DNA of 38,893 nt from Brevibacterium gallinarum (lineage in GTDB: Bacteria; Actinomycetota; Actinomycetes; Actinomycetales; Brevibacteriaceae): NCBI RefSeq assembly GCF_014836885.1, contig NZ_JACSPY010000022.1:1-38893 (forward strand), given 5' to 3'. Below, piece by piece: positions 7,097-16,330 of the stretch (the stretch's first letter is position 1; each line of letters begins with the position of its first letter). Position numbers and translations under genes: made by a program. A model generated the notes under the pieces. The model did not search any database. It saw only the letters and a list, made by a program, of their open reading frames with translations, and was not told where the DNA came from.

Positions 7097-9079
7097 TCAC
7101 GACGTCCAGTGCTTTGCTGAGCGCTTGGCCATCATGCGGCGGTACTCGGCGGTGGTGTCCGGGAACAACTCGCCGGTGCCCCAGTCGAGGATGACGCCGT
7201 AGCGGCGCAACACGTCGTGGACGTCGAGCTCGCCCTTCCGGTACTGCTCAGCCACCGCCTCGGGGTCGGCCTTCAGCCAGCCGGCGCGCTGGGAGCGGAT
7301 CTCCGCACGCGCCTTCTCGGTCGCCTCGGCGTTGATCTCGTACTCATCGAGCTCAGCGTCGATGACCTTGATGACGACGCCGTAGTCGCGCTCGGCCCGG
7401 CGAACGGAGACGTACTCGTCGATGACGTCCTCGAGCACCGCCTCGGGCTCACGCTCCAGTGGATCACCGAACCCGCCGCCGCCAGCCGATGGGCGGGTGA
7501 AGGCGTCACCGGATTCGATCGGCACATTCGAGAACGTCGCTCCGAGGTACTTCTCGTCCTCGGTGCCCTTGTTCAGCCACACACCGTGCGGGTAGGACGG
7601 TAGTCCGCCCTCAATGCCCCAGGTGACGGAGCGGCCGCGGTCACAGCAGTAGCTCATGACGGTCTTGACGGCATCGGTGAGCACGCCGCCTTTCTCCACA
7701 CCACAGCCGCCGCGGAACCTGCCGGGCCCGCCGGAGTCGGTGTTGATCGCGTGGCTGGTCGTCAGGATCGGGTTGAGGCGCTCCTGGCCCTCGACCGGCT
7801 GCACGGCAAGGCCGGTGCCGAACACCGGCGAGGTCGCCGAGGAGCCGTCCTTCGTCGCCCGGCCGCCCCAGCCGCCGGCCATCCAGTCGTACCACATGAA
7901 GTACTGCTGGTCGTCGGTGCGGCCGTCATGGCCTCCCACCAGCAGATACTCCAGGTTGAACGCGCAGGCCATCGCCCGCTCGGGCATGATCCTGCTCCAC
8001 AGCTCGAAGATACCGTTCATGACCTTCTCGTACGGCCCCGAGCAGAATCCGGTCACCGCGTTCGGCCAGCCGGCGTTGACGACGGTGCCCTCTTCGCCGA
8101 TGTCGGCGGTCACCGCAGCGTAGAAGCCGGAGTTGAGCGGCACTTCGGGGAAGAAGGTCTTCGTGCCTGCGTAGATCGCCGAATGCGTCGTGCCGTACCC
8201 GGAGTTGAGGAACGTCGAGACCGCCGGGGCCGAACCGGTCAGGTCGTAGTGGATGCCCTCACCATCGAGCCGCAGCTTGATCCGGATCGGCACGAGCCCC
8301 TCGCCGTGGGCGGGGTCGGCGTCGAGGTAGTCAACGGTCTCCCATTCGCCGTGCGGCAGCCCGGCGAGGCTGCCGAGCACGGTGCGCTTGACGTAGTCCT
8401 GCGTCTCCTGCATCGCGGTGAGCACGGTGTCCTTCGAGTACTTGTCGACCAGCCGGAGGATTTCGCGCTCGCACACCGCGGTCGCCTCGGACTGGGCGTT
8501 GAGGTCGCCGAGCGCCTGCGCAGGTGCTCGCGTGTTGGAGACGAGCAGCTGGGCGACGTCGTGGAGGAACTCACCGGCCCGCCACACCCGAACCGGGGTG
8601 ATGCGCAGGCCCTCGGAGAAGTGCTCGCGGGCGTTGACGTCGAAGGAGCCTGGGACGTTGCCGCCGATGTCGGCCCAGTGGCCCTTGTTCTGCGCGAACC
8701 CGATGATCTCGTCCTCGACGAAGATCGGGCGGATGAACGAGACATCGTTCATGTGGGTGCCGCCGCGGTACGGGTCGTTAATGGCGAACACGTCGCCGGG
8801 GTTGATGTCGTCGCGGAACTCCTCCAGCACGGCCTTGCACTGGAAGTGCAGGGTGCCCACGTGCACGGCGATGTCGCCGCTGCCCTGCATGACGGTGTTG
8901 CCGTACTTGTCGCACAGGGCTGAGGAGAAGTCGCGGGAGTAGATGACGAACGAGTAGCAGGTCCGCAGGATCTGCTCGCTCATGAGGTCGACGCTGGTGG
9001 CGAAGGCGTTCTTGAGCACTTCGAACGTCACCGGGTGCAGAGTTGTCGCCGGTCCCGAGGCGTTGGTCAGGGTTTTCAT
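7097..9079 (-). CDS. hyuB: Hydantoinase B/oxoprolinase family protein
   Basis: This 660-residue protein is the B subunit of an N-methylhydantoinase/5-oxoprolinase/acetone carboxylase-type enzyme. Together with HyuA it opens hydantoin-like or oxoproline-like rings, or activates a carbonyl, with ATP. Family motifs are clear: DPYRGGTHMND, GHWADIGG, the metal-site region around SGDIAVHVGTLHFQ, and a glycine-rich SAGGGGFGDPLER near residue 550. The start at 9079 is fixed by its 4-bp ATGA overlap with the hyuA stop and by the conserved HPVTFEVLKNAF opening. The open frame extends upstream only as a shadow inside hyuA. The C-terminal 60 or so residues (KARAEIRSQRAGWLKAD onward) extend beyond the common core. 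No gamma subunit of acetone carboxylase is present. The true substrate is unknown. Confidence 0.88.
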   Translation of the reverse strand: MKTLTNASGPATTLHPVTFEVLKNAFATSVDLMSEQILRTCYSFVIYSRDFSSALCDKYGNTVMQGSGDIAVHVGTLHFQCKAVLEEFRDDINPGDVFAINDPYRGGTHMNDVSFIRPIFVEDEIIGFAQNKGHWADIGGNVPGSFDVNAREHFSEGLRITPVRVWRAGEFLHDVAQLLVSNTRAPAQALGDLNAQSEATAVCEREILRLVDKYSKDTVLTAMQETQDYVKRTVLGSLAGLPHGEWETVDYLDADPAHGEGLVPIRIKLRLDGEGIHYDLTGSAPAVSTFLNSGYGTTHSAIYAGTKTFFPEVPLNSGFYAAVTADIGEEGTVVNAGWPNAVTGFCSGPYEKVMNGIFELWSRIMPERAMACAFNLEYLLVGGHDGRTDDQQYFMWYDWMAGGWGGRATKDGSSATSPVFGTGLAVQPVEGQERLNPILTTSHAINTDSGGPGRFRGGCGVEKGGVLTDAVKTVMSYCCDRGRSVTWGIEGGLPSYPHGVWLNKGTEDEKYLGATFSNVPIESGDAFTRPSAGGGGFGDPLEREPEAVLEDVIDEYVSVRRAERDYGVVIKVIDAELDEYEINAEATEKARAEIRSQRAGWLKADPEAVAEQYRKGELDVHDVLRRYGVILDWGTGELFPDTTAEYRRMMAKRSAKHWTS

Positions 9080-11124
9080 TTCTCGTCTCCTTCGCTCGCG
9101 CTCAGGTGGATGCGGATGTTGAGCCATTCGTCGATGACTGCCGTCGTGTTCGGCGGCACGACGGTGGTCGAGTCGAGCTGGTTGATGATCGCCGGTCCCG
9201 ACAGCTCCATCTCCGGGCGCAGGGCGTCGCGGTCGTAGACGGGGGTGTCGTGCCACTGGCCGTCGAAGTACACCTCTCGGCGCTCGACCGGCTCAGGCAG
9301 GGCCGAGCCGTCGGCTTCGGCCGGGGTGAAGGCCGGCTTCGGGGTCTTGCCGAGGGCCTTGAGGTGCAGCTGGTAGATCTCGACGGGGTTGTCGTCCTGG
9401 CGGAACGCGAACTGGCGCTCGTGCTCCTCATGGAAGGTGCGCACCGCCTCGGCCAGCGCGTCGGGGCCGGTGCCCATCGGCACCTGCAGGGAGCGCCACT
9501 GGCCCTGGTAGCGCATCGAGATGCCGCGCTTGAGCTCGGTGTCGGCCTCGGCGACGCCCTCATGGCGCAGCCGCTCGGCAGCAGTCGATTCGAGTTCGGC
9601 GAACTGCTGTTCGAGGTCGTCGCTGTCAGCGGTCGAGGCGACGGCGGTGTACATCGTCGAGAGGTCGTGTTGGATGTCGACGAGCAGGCAGCCGAGCGCT
9701 GAGGTGACACCGGGGCTCGGCGGGACGACGACGGTCGGGATGCCGAGTTCGCGGGCGACCTCCGCGCCGTGCAGCGCACCGGCGCCGCCGAAGGCCAGCA
9801 GCGCGAAGTCGCGCGGGTCGAGACCGCGGCGGATCGAGACGAGCCTCACGGCATCGGCCATGTTCGCGTTCGCCACATCGAGGATCGACTCGGCGGCTTC
9901 GGCCGGTTCGAGGCCGAGGGGTTCGGCGATCGTCGAGACGACGGCCTTCTCGGCCAGGTCGCGGCGCAGCGTCATCGCACCGCCGGCCAGGTCGGTGCCG
10001 AGCCGACCGAGCAGCAGGTTGGCGTCGGTGTTCGTCGGTTCGGTGCCGCCCTGGTCGTAGCAGGCCGGGCCGGGGTCTGCACCGGCGGACTGCGGTCCGT
10101 TGCGCAGGGAGCCGGCGATGTCGATGTGGGCCAGCGAACCGCCGCCGGCGCCGATGGTGAGCACTTCGATGCTGGGGAAGACGATCGGGTGGCCGTATTC
10201 GACCTCCCATTCCTTCGTCACCCGCAGCTCGCCGTCGGCGATGAGTGAGATGTCGGTCGAGGTGCCGCCCATATCGAGGCCGACGGCATTGTCGTACCCG
10301 CACTGCTCGGCGACGTGCTTGGCTGCGATCGCACCGGCGGCGATGCCGGAGGCTGCGAGCCTAACGGGGAACCGCTTGACCATCGCCGGGGTCATCGAAC
10401 CGCCACCGGAGTGCAGGAGCAGCAGGTCGCCGTCGTAGCCGTCGTCCTTGAGCTGGCCGTCGAGGCGTTCGACGTAACCGGCGACCAGCGGGCCGAGCAC
10501 CGCGTTCGACACGGTGGTATTGAAGCGGTCGTGCTCGAAGATCTCCGGCAGGATCTCCGCCGAGGTCGACACGGCCGCCTCGGGCATCTCCTCCTGCAGG
10601 ATCTCGCGCATGCGCACTTCGTTCTCAGCGTTGGCGAAGGCGTTGATGAAGCAGACGGCCACCGTTGTCGTGCCGCGCTTCTTCAGCAGCCGGGCGAGCT
10701 CGCGGGCCTCATCTTCGTTCAATGCTTCGACGACGCGGCCGGAGTAGTCGACGCGTTCGGTGACTTCGAAGCGGTCGCGGCGGCGGATGTAGGGGCCGGA
10801 CACATCTTTGTAGGCGTCCCACAGCTCATCCTTGGTGCCGTCGCGGATCTCGATGACATCGCGGAAGCCCTTCGTCGTCACGAGCGCGGCCTTGGGGAAC
10901 CTGCGGGTGATGAGCGCATTCGTCGCCACGGTCGTGCCGTGGGAGAACAGGCTGACGTTACTCAGGTCGATGTTCCCGCGTTCGACACCGCCGATGACGG
11001 CGCGCATCGGATCGTCGGGGGTTGAGGGGACTTTCGTCACCCGCATGGTCTTGTCGGCATCGTCGAAGATGCAGACATCGGTGAACGTGCCACCGACGTC
11101 GACGGCCACTCGAAGATCTGTCAT
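9076..11124 (-). CDS. hyuA: Hydantoinase A/oxoprolinase family protein
   Basis: This 682-residue ATP-binding subunit pairs with HyuB. The N-terminal phosphate loop DVGGTFTD (residues 9-16), the central LDMGGTSTD and the following IGAGGGSLAHID are the actin-like ATPase signatures of the hydantoinase A/acetone carboxylase beta/5-oxoprolinase family, and length is normal. The ATG is preceded by AAAGGAGGAG. Its last bases overlap the start of hyuB, so the two subunits are translationally coupled. It is divergent from a PucR-type regulator across 153 bp, which probably controls it in response to a nitrogenous substrate. The family covers several ATP-dependent reactions, so N-methylhydantoin, 5-oxoproline or an acetone-like carbonyl cannot be told apart here. 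Confidence 0.9.
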   Translation of the reverse strand: MTDLRVAVDVGGTFTDVCIFDDADKTMRVTKVPSTPDDPMRAVIGGVERGNIDLSNVSLFSHGTTVATNALITRRFPKAALVTTKGFRDVIEIRDGTKDELWDAYKDVSGPYIRRRDRFEVTERVDYSGRVVEALNEDEARELARLLKKRGTTTVAVCFINAFANAENEVRMREILQEEMPEAAVSTSAEILPEIFEHDRFNTTVSNAVLGPLVAGYVERLDGQLKDDGYDGDLLLLHSGGGSMTPAMVKRFPVRLAASGIAAGAIAAKHVAEQCGYDNAVGLDMGGTSTDISLIADGELRVTKEWEVEYGHPIVFPSIEVLTIGAGGGSLAHIDIAGSLRNGPQSAGADPGPACYDQGGTEPTNTDANLLLGRLGTDLAGGAMTLRRDLAEKAVVSTIAEPLGLEPAEAAESILDVANANMADAVRLVSIRRGLDPRDFALLAFGGAGALHGAEVARELGIPTVVVPPSPGVTSALGCLLVDIQHDLSTMYTAVASTADSDDLEQQFAELESTAAERLRHEGVAEADTELKRGISMRYQGQWRSLQVPMGTGPDALAEAVRTFHEEHERQFAFRQDDNPVEIYQLHLKALGKTPKPAFTPAEADGSALPEPVERREVYFDGQWHDTPVYDRDALRPEMELSGPAIINQLDSTTVVPPNTTAVIDEWLNIRIHLSASEGDEK

Positions 11125-11277
11125 TTCTCCTCCTTTGTGAATTGCACCACAGTCTTGCCAAGTGTGTTCACTGCGGCAATGGAGAATCTGAGAACTTCGA
11201 CAGGCGCTATTGTAGAAATCACAAAAGCCCTGGTGTGCTCCCCGCGCACGGGCCCGGCGCAGTGAGAAGGAGGACGG
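11125..11277. promoter_or_regulatory. Divergent promoter region hyuA / PucR-type regulator
   Basis: The 153-bp gap separates two head-to-head genes, each with a strong SD (AAAGGAGGAG for hyuA, AAGGAGG for the regulator). A near-palindrome CTTGCCAAG and several A/T-rich stretches (TATTGTAGAAATCACAAAA) mark the likely promoter and operator zone. I cannot assign -35/-10 pairs with confidence. Confidence 0.4.
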
Positions 11278-12969
11278 ATGGCTCTGACCGTTCCCGAGGC
11301 GGTCGACGCCTTCGGTGGCGACGGCTCGATCCTCGTGCAGTCCCGCATGCGCTCGCCGGCTGCGATCACCGAGGTGCTGAGCGCCGGCGACCCACTGCCC
11401 GAAGTGCAGAAATCCAGCGGGGATCCCGCGCCAGCCGGCACCCGCATCCTGCTCACCGCTTCCGAGGCCGAACTGGCTGCCGCAGTGGCATCAACTGGTT
11501 CAGCCGAAGCACTGCGGTCAGCGGGCGTGCGCGCGGTCGTCATCTGCGGATCCGCGCTGGCGCGCCCCGAGGCCGCTGACACCGAGACGTCCTCTGAGGA
11601 AGCCGGCGCCTCGCTGTTCACACAGCTGAGCCAACGCGACATCAGCGTCCTGGGCTTCACCGGTGGCCCCGATGCTGCGGCAGCCCGGCTGTACCGCGCG
11701 ATCGCCGACGCGGCTGCGGTCGAGACCGAGCGGCTGGCGATCATGCAGCAGCTGCTCGCCGCCGCTGACGCCGATGATCCGCTCGCCTCCCTCGTGCGGG
11801 TGATGGCCAGGCTGTGCGACGGGTCAGCGATGGTCTTCGACGACAGCCACGCGCTGCTGCACGCCTCCGGCGCCGGGCCGGTCAAGCTCATCGCCTCACA
11901 CCTGGCGGACTCTGCGCATGCCGCAGGAGAGCCGTTCGCCGTCGGCCGCTGGAACGTCGCCGCCGACCTCATCCGCGTGCGCACCCACAGCTACCACCTC
12001 GTCCTCGCCTCGCATGACAGTGCCCGCCTGCGCACCACCTCGGCGACGGTGTTCGACACCCTGCGCTCGATCCTCGGATCCTTCGGCGCCGTCGAGGGAT
12101 TCGCCCGCACCCAGCAGGTCGTCAGCTCCGCGGCGCTGCTGCGCGAACTCGAACTCGGGATCTCTGTCGGCGCCGAGCAGCGCAGCTGGCAGCGCATGGC
12201 CGAACTCGGCTTCACCCCGTATTCCGAGCTGCACTTCATCATCTGCGCGACCGCCGCCGGCACCGTCTTCACCCGCTCGGACCTCGACGCGATCCTCGCA
12301 CCCGCCCACCTGTCCAGCCGCGTGAGCGACCGCGGGTCTGGAGCGGCACTCGGTATGCCGATGCTCGCGATCGAATCGGCCCGCCTCGGCGACCAGGACC
12401 CGGGCATGCGCCTGCTCGTCCCGGCTGGGGACGCAGCCGAGGCGCTCATCACCGGCCTCGGACAGGTGCCCGGCCGACTCGTCACCGGAGTCTCCGAACC
12501 CTTCAGTCAGCTCTCGGCGCTGCCGGAGATCGCCCGCGCCACCGAGACCGCCCTGCGCCTGGCCCGCCGCAACGCAGCGTTCGCCAATGGCAGCGGTGCT
12601 GCCGATCGTGAGGCGACCCCCGCCTCGGGAGCGGTGGTCCGGGTCGATGAGCTCTCCCCGCTCGAATGGCTGCTCGCCGGTGGGACGAGTCTGCGCGACC
12701 GGTCGGTGCTCGCCGGGTACGCGGCCGAGCTGCGCACCCGGCCCGAGCTGTTCGAAACGCTCCTGAGCTACCTGGCAGCCAACCTCACGATCAACCGGGC
12801 GGCTGCCGACCTCGCGATCCACCCGAATACGCTGCGCTACCGGCTCAACCGCATCGAGGAGCTGCTGGGTGGCTCGCTGTCAGACCCCCTCGTCATCGCC
12901 AATCTGTGCTTGGCGTTCCACTCCGAGCTGCTCGGGCGCGCGTCGCAAATGCAGACCGAGGCGGAGTAG
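11278..12969 (+). CDS. PucR/CdaR-family transcriptional regulator
   Basis: This 563-residue regulator ends in the PucR-type helix-turn-helix (about residues 500-555), with NRAAADLAIHPNTLRYRLNRI as the recognition region. This family activates purine, sugar-acid or nitrogen catabolism genes in response to small molecules. The first 120 residues form an alanine-rich domain resembling the PucR N-terminal (purine catabolism regulator) region, and a central GGDEF-like/CdaR region spans roughly 300-430. A GAAGGAGG site precedes the ATG. It is divergent from hyuAB and convergent, with only 7 bp between stops, with a second PucR regulator. The likely role is control of hyuAB. Confidence 0.82.
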   Translation: MALTVPEAVDAFGGDGSILVQSRMRSPAAITEVLSAGDPLPEVQKSSGDPAPAGTRILLTASEAELAAAVASTGSAEALRSAGVRAVVICGSALARPEAADTETSSEEAGASLFTQLSQRDISVLGFTGGPDAAAARLYRAIADAAAVETERLAIMQQLLAAADADDPLASLVRVMARLCDGSAMVFDDSHALLHASGAGPVKLIASHLADSAHAAGEPFAVGRWNVAADLIRVRTHSYHLVLASHDSARLRTTSATVFDTLRSILGSFGAVEGFARTQQVVSSAALLRELELGISVGAEQRSWQRMAELGFTPYSELHFIICATAAGTVFTRSDLDAILAPAHLSSRVSDRGSGAALGMPMLAIESARLGDQDPGMRLLVPAGDAAEALITGLGQVPGRLVTGVSEPFSQLSALPEIARATETALRLARRNAAFANGSGAADREATPASGAVVRVDELSPLEWLLAGGTSLRDRSVLAGYAAELRTRPELFETLLSYLAANLTINRAAADLAIHPNTLRYRLNRIEELLGGSLSDPLVIANLCLAFHSELLGRASQMQTEAE

Positions 12970-12976
12970 GGCAGGG

Positions 12977-14584
12977 TCAGCGCTGCGAGCGCCACCACAG
13001 TAGCGCCATCAGCAGCGCAGCGCGGGACTCGGCATCTTCGAGCGAGACGCCGAGCCGCTTTTCCAGCCGCCGGGCGCGTTCGTAGACGACCGGGCGGCTG
13101 ATGCCCAGCTGTGCCGCCACCGCGGTCTTGTTCCCGGCAGCCAGAACGTAGGTCTGGAGGAAATCGAGTGCTGCGTGGTCAGGAACCAATGACGCGTCTC
13201 CGCCGGTGCCGAGCAGCGGTGCCAGCTCGCTTTCGGCGAAGACCCGCATCCGCGCATCGTCGGCCAGGCCTGCGATGAGGCCGTTGAGCCGCAGGTCGGC
13301 GAACCGGTAGAAGGGACGCTTACGCACAGACATTCCTGCCGCGATCCGGGCAGTCTCGACTGCCGTCTCGAGGTCTCGGCCGGCAGCAAGCACGCTGCTG
13401 CGAGTTGGGCCCACCCCGATCGTGATGGGCCAGTTGAGATTGGCTTCGAGAGTGCGGCTGAGTTCGGCGAGAGGCGCGTCGACTGCGTCGGTGGGAAAGC
13501 CGACCAGGGCGACGACGGTGCCGTAGCGCCATGTGCCCGTCAGCGCGGAGAGACCCAGGCTTCGGCCTGCGGTGATGAGCTCGCTGCGGATGCGCCGCTC
13601 TTCCAGCTGGTAGTCGGAGAGATCGACCCCAGCGGCATCCGAGACGTCGGCAGTGTGCAGCGCGACAGCGGCGTATGTCTCCGATCGGCTCATCCCGTAT
13701 CGCTGCGATCTCTGTGCGGCCACTTGGTCTGTCATCTGGGTGTGCGTCGAGAGCTCACCGAGGAAACGGTCAGTGGCGTCGAGCAGCAGATCCCGCTGAT
13801 GCTGAGTCGCCATCCGCACGAGGGTGATGGCCTGACCCGCGCGCTCGAGCACCTCGGCGGCGTAGCGATCGGCAGGGTCTGCGAAAGGGGCAGCGAGTCT
13901 GCCCCACCGGTTCTGCTTCATCCCGACGGCCACCGCCCGCCCGCTGTGCAACGGCCAGTCATCGAAGAGGTCGTCCTCCGTCGCGTCGCGCAGTTCGAAG
14001 CTCAGAATGCGATGGGCGGCATCTTCGAGGACGACTGAGGTGTTGAGCAGGTCGCTTGTCCGCTCGACGATCTTCGCCTCATCCGCCCCGCTGACACTGA
14101 GCTCGGTGAACACCTCATGCACTTCGCGCGTGCGTTCGATCCACTCCAAGTGCTCGGCGATGAGCAGGCGGTGGGCCGTCTGGGTGATGCGGGCGAACCG
14201 GACCCGTTTCGTCAGTGCGATGACCGGGATCTGCAGACCTGCGCTCGCTGCGCGCAGCACCTCCAGAGAGGAGGCGTCCGGTACATCGTCGTCCGTGACG
14301 ATCTCGACTGCGAACGCTGCTGCGCCGGCTGCCTCCAGACGCAGCAGGAACGCGCGGGTGCGACCGACGTTGAGGCGGAACGCCGGCCCGCTCGATAGCA
14401 GGAACTCCCCGCCCTCTAAAAGCGACGCGACGTCCTCGGTCTCAGCGATGTGGACCCACCGCACCGGTGCATCGAGCCGATCCTCACCGGAGAGGACGGC
14501 TAGCTGCGTCTGCTGAAGCTCGGGTACTGACAGAACCGTGCGGACGGTAACGCCCTCCCGGCCCGTCCCGTTCAGCGGGCTCAC
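12977..14584 (-). CDS. PucR-family transcriptional regulator
   Basis: This 535-residue protein has the full PucR layout: an N-terminal PucR sensor domain (about residues 15-130, from VLSVPELQQTQLAVLSGEDRLDAPVRWVHI), a central region, and a C-terminal helix-turn-helix (about 475-520, GNKTAVAAQLGISRPVVYERARRL). The start is GTG at 14582-14584, with only a modest purine-rich site upstream. It diverges from the methylmalonate-semialdehyde dehydrogenase operon across 205 bp and probably regulates it. It is convergent with the other PucR gene. Effector unknown; by family, a nucleobase, amino acid or its degradation product. Confidence 0.85.
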   Translation of the reverse strand: MSPLNGTGREGVTVRTVLSVPELQQTQLAVLSGEDRLDAPVRWVHIAETEDVASLLEGGEFLLSSGPAFRLNVGRTRAFLLRLEAAGAAAFAVEIVTDDDVPDASSLEVLRAASAGLQIPVIALTKRVRFARITQTAHRLLIAEHLEWIERTREVHEVFTELSVSGADEAKIVERTSDLLNTSVVLEDAAHRILSFELRDATEDDLFDDWPLHSGRAVAVGMKQNRWGRLAAPFADPADRYAAEVLERAGQAITLVRMATQHQRDLLLDATDRFLGELSTHTQMTDQVAAQRSQRYGMSRSETYAAVALHTADVSDAAGVDLSDYQLEERRIRSELITAGRSLGLSALTGTWRYGTVVALVGFPTDAVDAPLAELSRTLEANLNWPITIGVGPTRSSVLAAGRDLETAVETARIAAGMSVRKRPFYRFADLRLNGLIAGLADDARMRVFAESELAPLLGTGGDASLVPDHAALDFLQTYVLAAGNKTAVAAQLGISRPVVYERARRLEKRLGVSLEDAESRAALLMALLWWRSQR

Positions 14585-14789
14585 CTCGGGCTCCGCTCGC
14601 AGGACAGGTGTACGCGCATGGCGCTAGTTTACAGTCTGCAAAGATGCTGGGCGAGAGATTGACAGAGTGCTCAGTGCGCGGAGCCGCTGCGGGCATGATA
14701 CTGGCGTCCAGCATTGTGGGGTCAGTCACACCGGGCTTCCGGCCCTGAGAACCCCGCACCTTCACATCAGCGATCGGGGAGAGGTTTCG
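14585..14789. promoter_or_regulatory. Divergent control region PucR / mmsA operon
   Basis: This 205-bp region separates divergent genes. It includes A/T-rich segments around 14630 (CTAGTTTACAGTCTGCAAAG) and a TTGACA hexamer near 14660 that could be a -35 element for the plus-strand operon, but no -10 box at normal spacing follows it. The operon start codon at 14790 has a GGGGAGAGG ribosome site. Confidence 0.35.
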
Positions 14790-16283
14790 ATGGAGACTCT
14801 GGCACATTGGATCAACGGCACGGCTGTCACCGAAGACGACGGTGCGCGCACCGCTGACATCGTCAATCCGGCGACAGGAGTCGTCTCCGGTCGCGTGCCG
14901 CTCGCCGACGCCGAGCGGACACAGCAGGCGATCGCCGCCGCCAGTGACGCGTTCCCTGCGTGGCGGGACACGTCGCTGTCGAAGCGGACCGCCGTGCTGT
15001 TCGCCTTCCGTGAGCTGCTCAACGCACGCAAGGAGGAGCTCGCAGAGATCATCACCGCTGAACAGGGCAAGGTGCTCGCCGACGCGCTCGGTGAGATCAG
15101 CCGCGGCCAGGAGGTCGTCGAGTTCGCCTGCGGCATGCCGCACCTTCTCAAGGGCGGTCACACGGAGAACGCCTCGGCTGCCGTCGACGTGCACTCGGTG
15201 CGCCAGCCGGTCGGCGTGTCTGCCATCGTCTCGCCATTCAACTTCCCGGCGATGGTGCCGATGTGGTTCTTCCCCGTCGCCATCGCCGCCGGCAACACCG
15301 TCGTCCTCAAACCCTCGGAGAAGGATCCCTCGGCTGCGAACTGGATGGCCGAGCTGTGGAAGGAAGCAGGACTGCCCGATGGTGTCTTCAACGTCGTCCA
15401 CGGCGGCAAGGAATCCGTCGACACGCTCTTGAGCGATGAGCGCGTCGCCTCCGTGTCGTTCGTCGGTTCGACCCCGATCGCCAAGTACGTCTACGAAACG
15501 GCGACCTCGCACGGCAAGCGCGTGCAGGCGCTCGGCGGCGCGAAGAACCACATGCTCGTGCTGCCCGATGCTGACCTCGACATCACCGCCGACGCCGCCG
15601 TCAACGCCGGATACGGCGCAGCCGGCGAGCGCTGCATGGCGATCTCAGTCGTCGTGGCAGTCGAGGACATCGCCGATGAGCTCGTCTCCAAGATCGCTGA
15701 GCGCACCCGCTCGCTCAAGGTCGGCGACGGCACCCGCGGCACCGACATGGGCCCGCTGGTCACCGTCGAGCACCGCAACAAGGTCGCCGGCTACATCGAC
15801 GCCGGTGTGGAGGCCGGAGCCACACTCGTCGTCGACGGGCGAGAAGGAGACTTCGACGCCGACTCCGCTGATGCCTTCCTCAATCCGACGCTCTTCGACA
15901 ACGTCTCACCGGACATGTCGATCTACCAGGATGAGATCTTCGGGCCAGTTCTCAGCGTCGTGCGTGTGAAGTCCTACGACGAGGGCCTGGCGCTCATCAA
16001 CGAGAACAAGTACGGCAACGGCACCGCCATCTTCACCAACAACGGCGGGGCGGCCCGCCGGTTCGAGAACGAAGTCCAGGTCGGAATGGTCGGTGTCAAT
16101 GTGCCGATCCCGGTGCCGATGGCCTACTACAGCTTCGGCGGCTGGAAGAGCTCCCTGTTCGGCGACACCCACGCACACGGAGCCGAGGGCGTGCACTTCT
16201 TCACCCGCGGCAAGGTCATCACGAAGCGCTGGCAGGACCCCAGCCAGCTCGGCATCAACCTGGGATTCCCGACCAACGGCTGA
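14790..16283 (+). CDS. mmsA: CoA-acylating methylmalonate-semialdehyde dehydrogenase
   Basis: This is a 497-residue aldehyde dehydrogenase of the MMSDH type, converting (methyl)malonate semialdehyde with NAD+ and CoA to propionyl- or acetyl-CoA plus CO2. The opening HWINGTAV, the SPFNFPAMVPMWFFP segment and GERCMAIS with catalytic Cys282 are diagnostic. The usual ALDH general-base motif LELGGK is replaced by ALGGAKNH, as in CoA-acylating members. The start at 14790 is chosen over longer frames because homologues begin at this motif and a GGGGAGAGG site precedes it. It is first in a plus-strand run with an aminotransferase 48 bp downstream, then a transporter, as expected for degradation of beta-alanine, beta-aminoisobutyrate or valine. 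The closely similar iolA (inositol) role is less likely without other iol genes. Confidence 0.9.
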   Translation: METLAHWINGTAVTEDDGARTADIVNPATGVVSGRVPLADAERTQQAIAAASDAFPAWRDTSLSKRTAVLFAFRELLNARKEELAEIITAEQGKVLADALGEISRGQEVVEFACGMPHLLKGGHTENASAAVDVHSVRQPVGVSAIVSPFNFPAMVPMWFFPVAIAAGNTVVLKPSEKDPSAANWMAELWKEAGLPDGVFNVVHGGKESVDTLLSDERVASVSFVGSTPIAKYVYETATSHGKRVQALGGAKNHMLVLPDADLDITADAAVNAGYGAAGERCMAISVVVAVEDIADELVSKIAERTRSLKVGDGTRGTDMGPLVTVEHRNKVAGYIDAGVEAGATLVVDGREGDFDADSADAFLNPTLFDNVSPDMSIYQDEIFGPVLSVVRVKSYDEGLALINENKYGNGTAIFTNNGGAARRFENEVQVGMVGVNVPIPVPMAYYSFGGWKSSLFGDTHAHGAEGVHFFTRGKVITKRWQDPSQLGINLGFPTNG

Positions 16284-16330
16284 TCACCGCATCGGACACC
16301 CCAGCCCTCAGCTTCAAAGGAGAACGAACC

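Noticed and set aside
7097..11124. Acetone carboxylase operon
   Set aside because: The two large subunits resemble the hydantoinase/oxoprolinase group, and no gene for a small gamma subunit is present.
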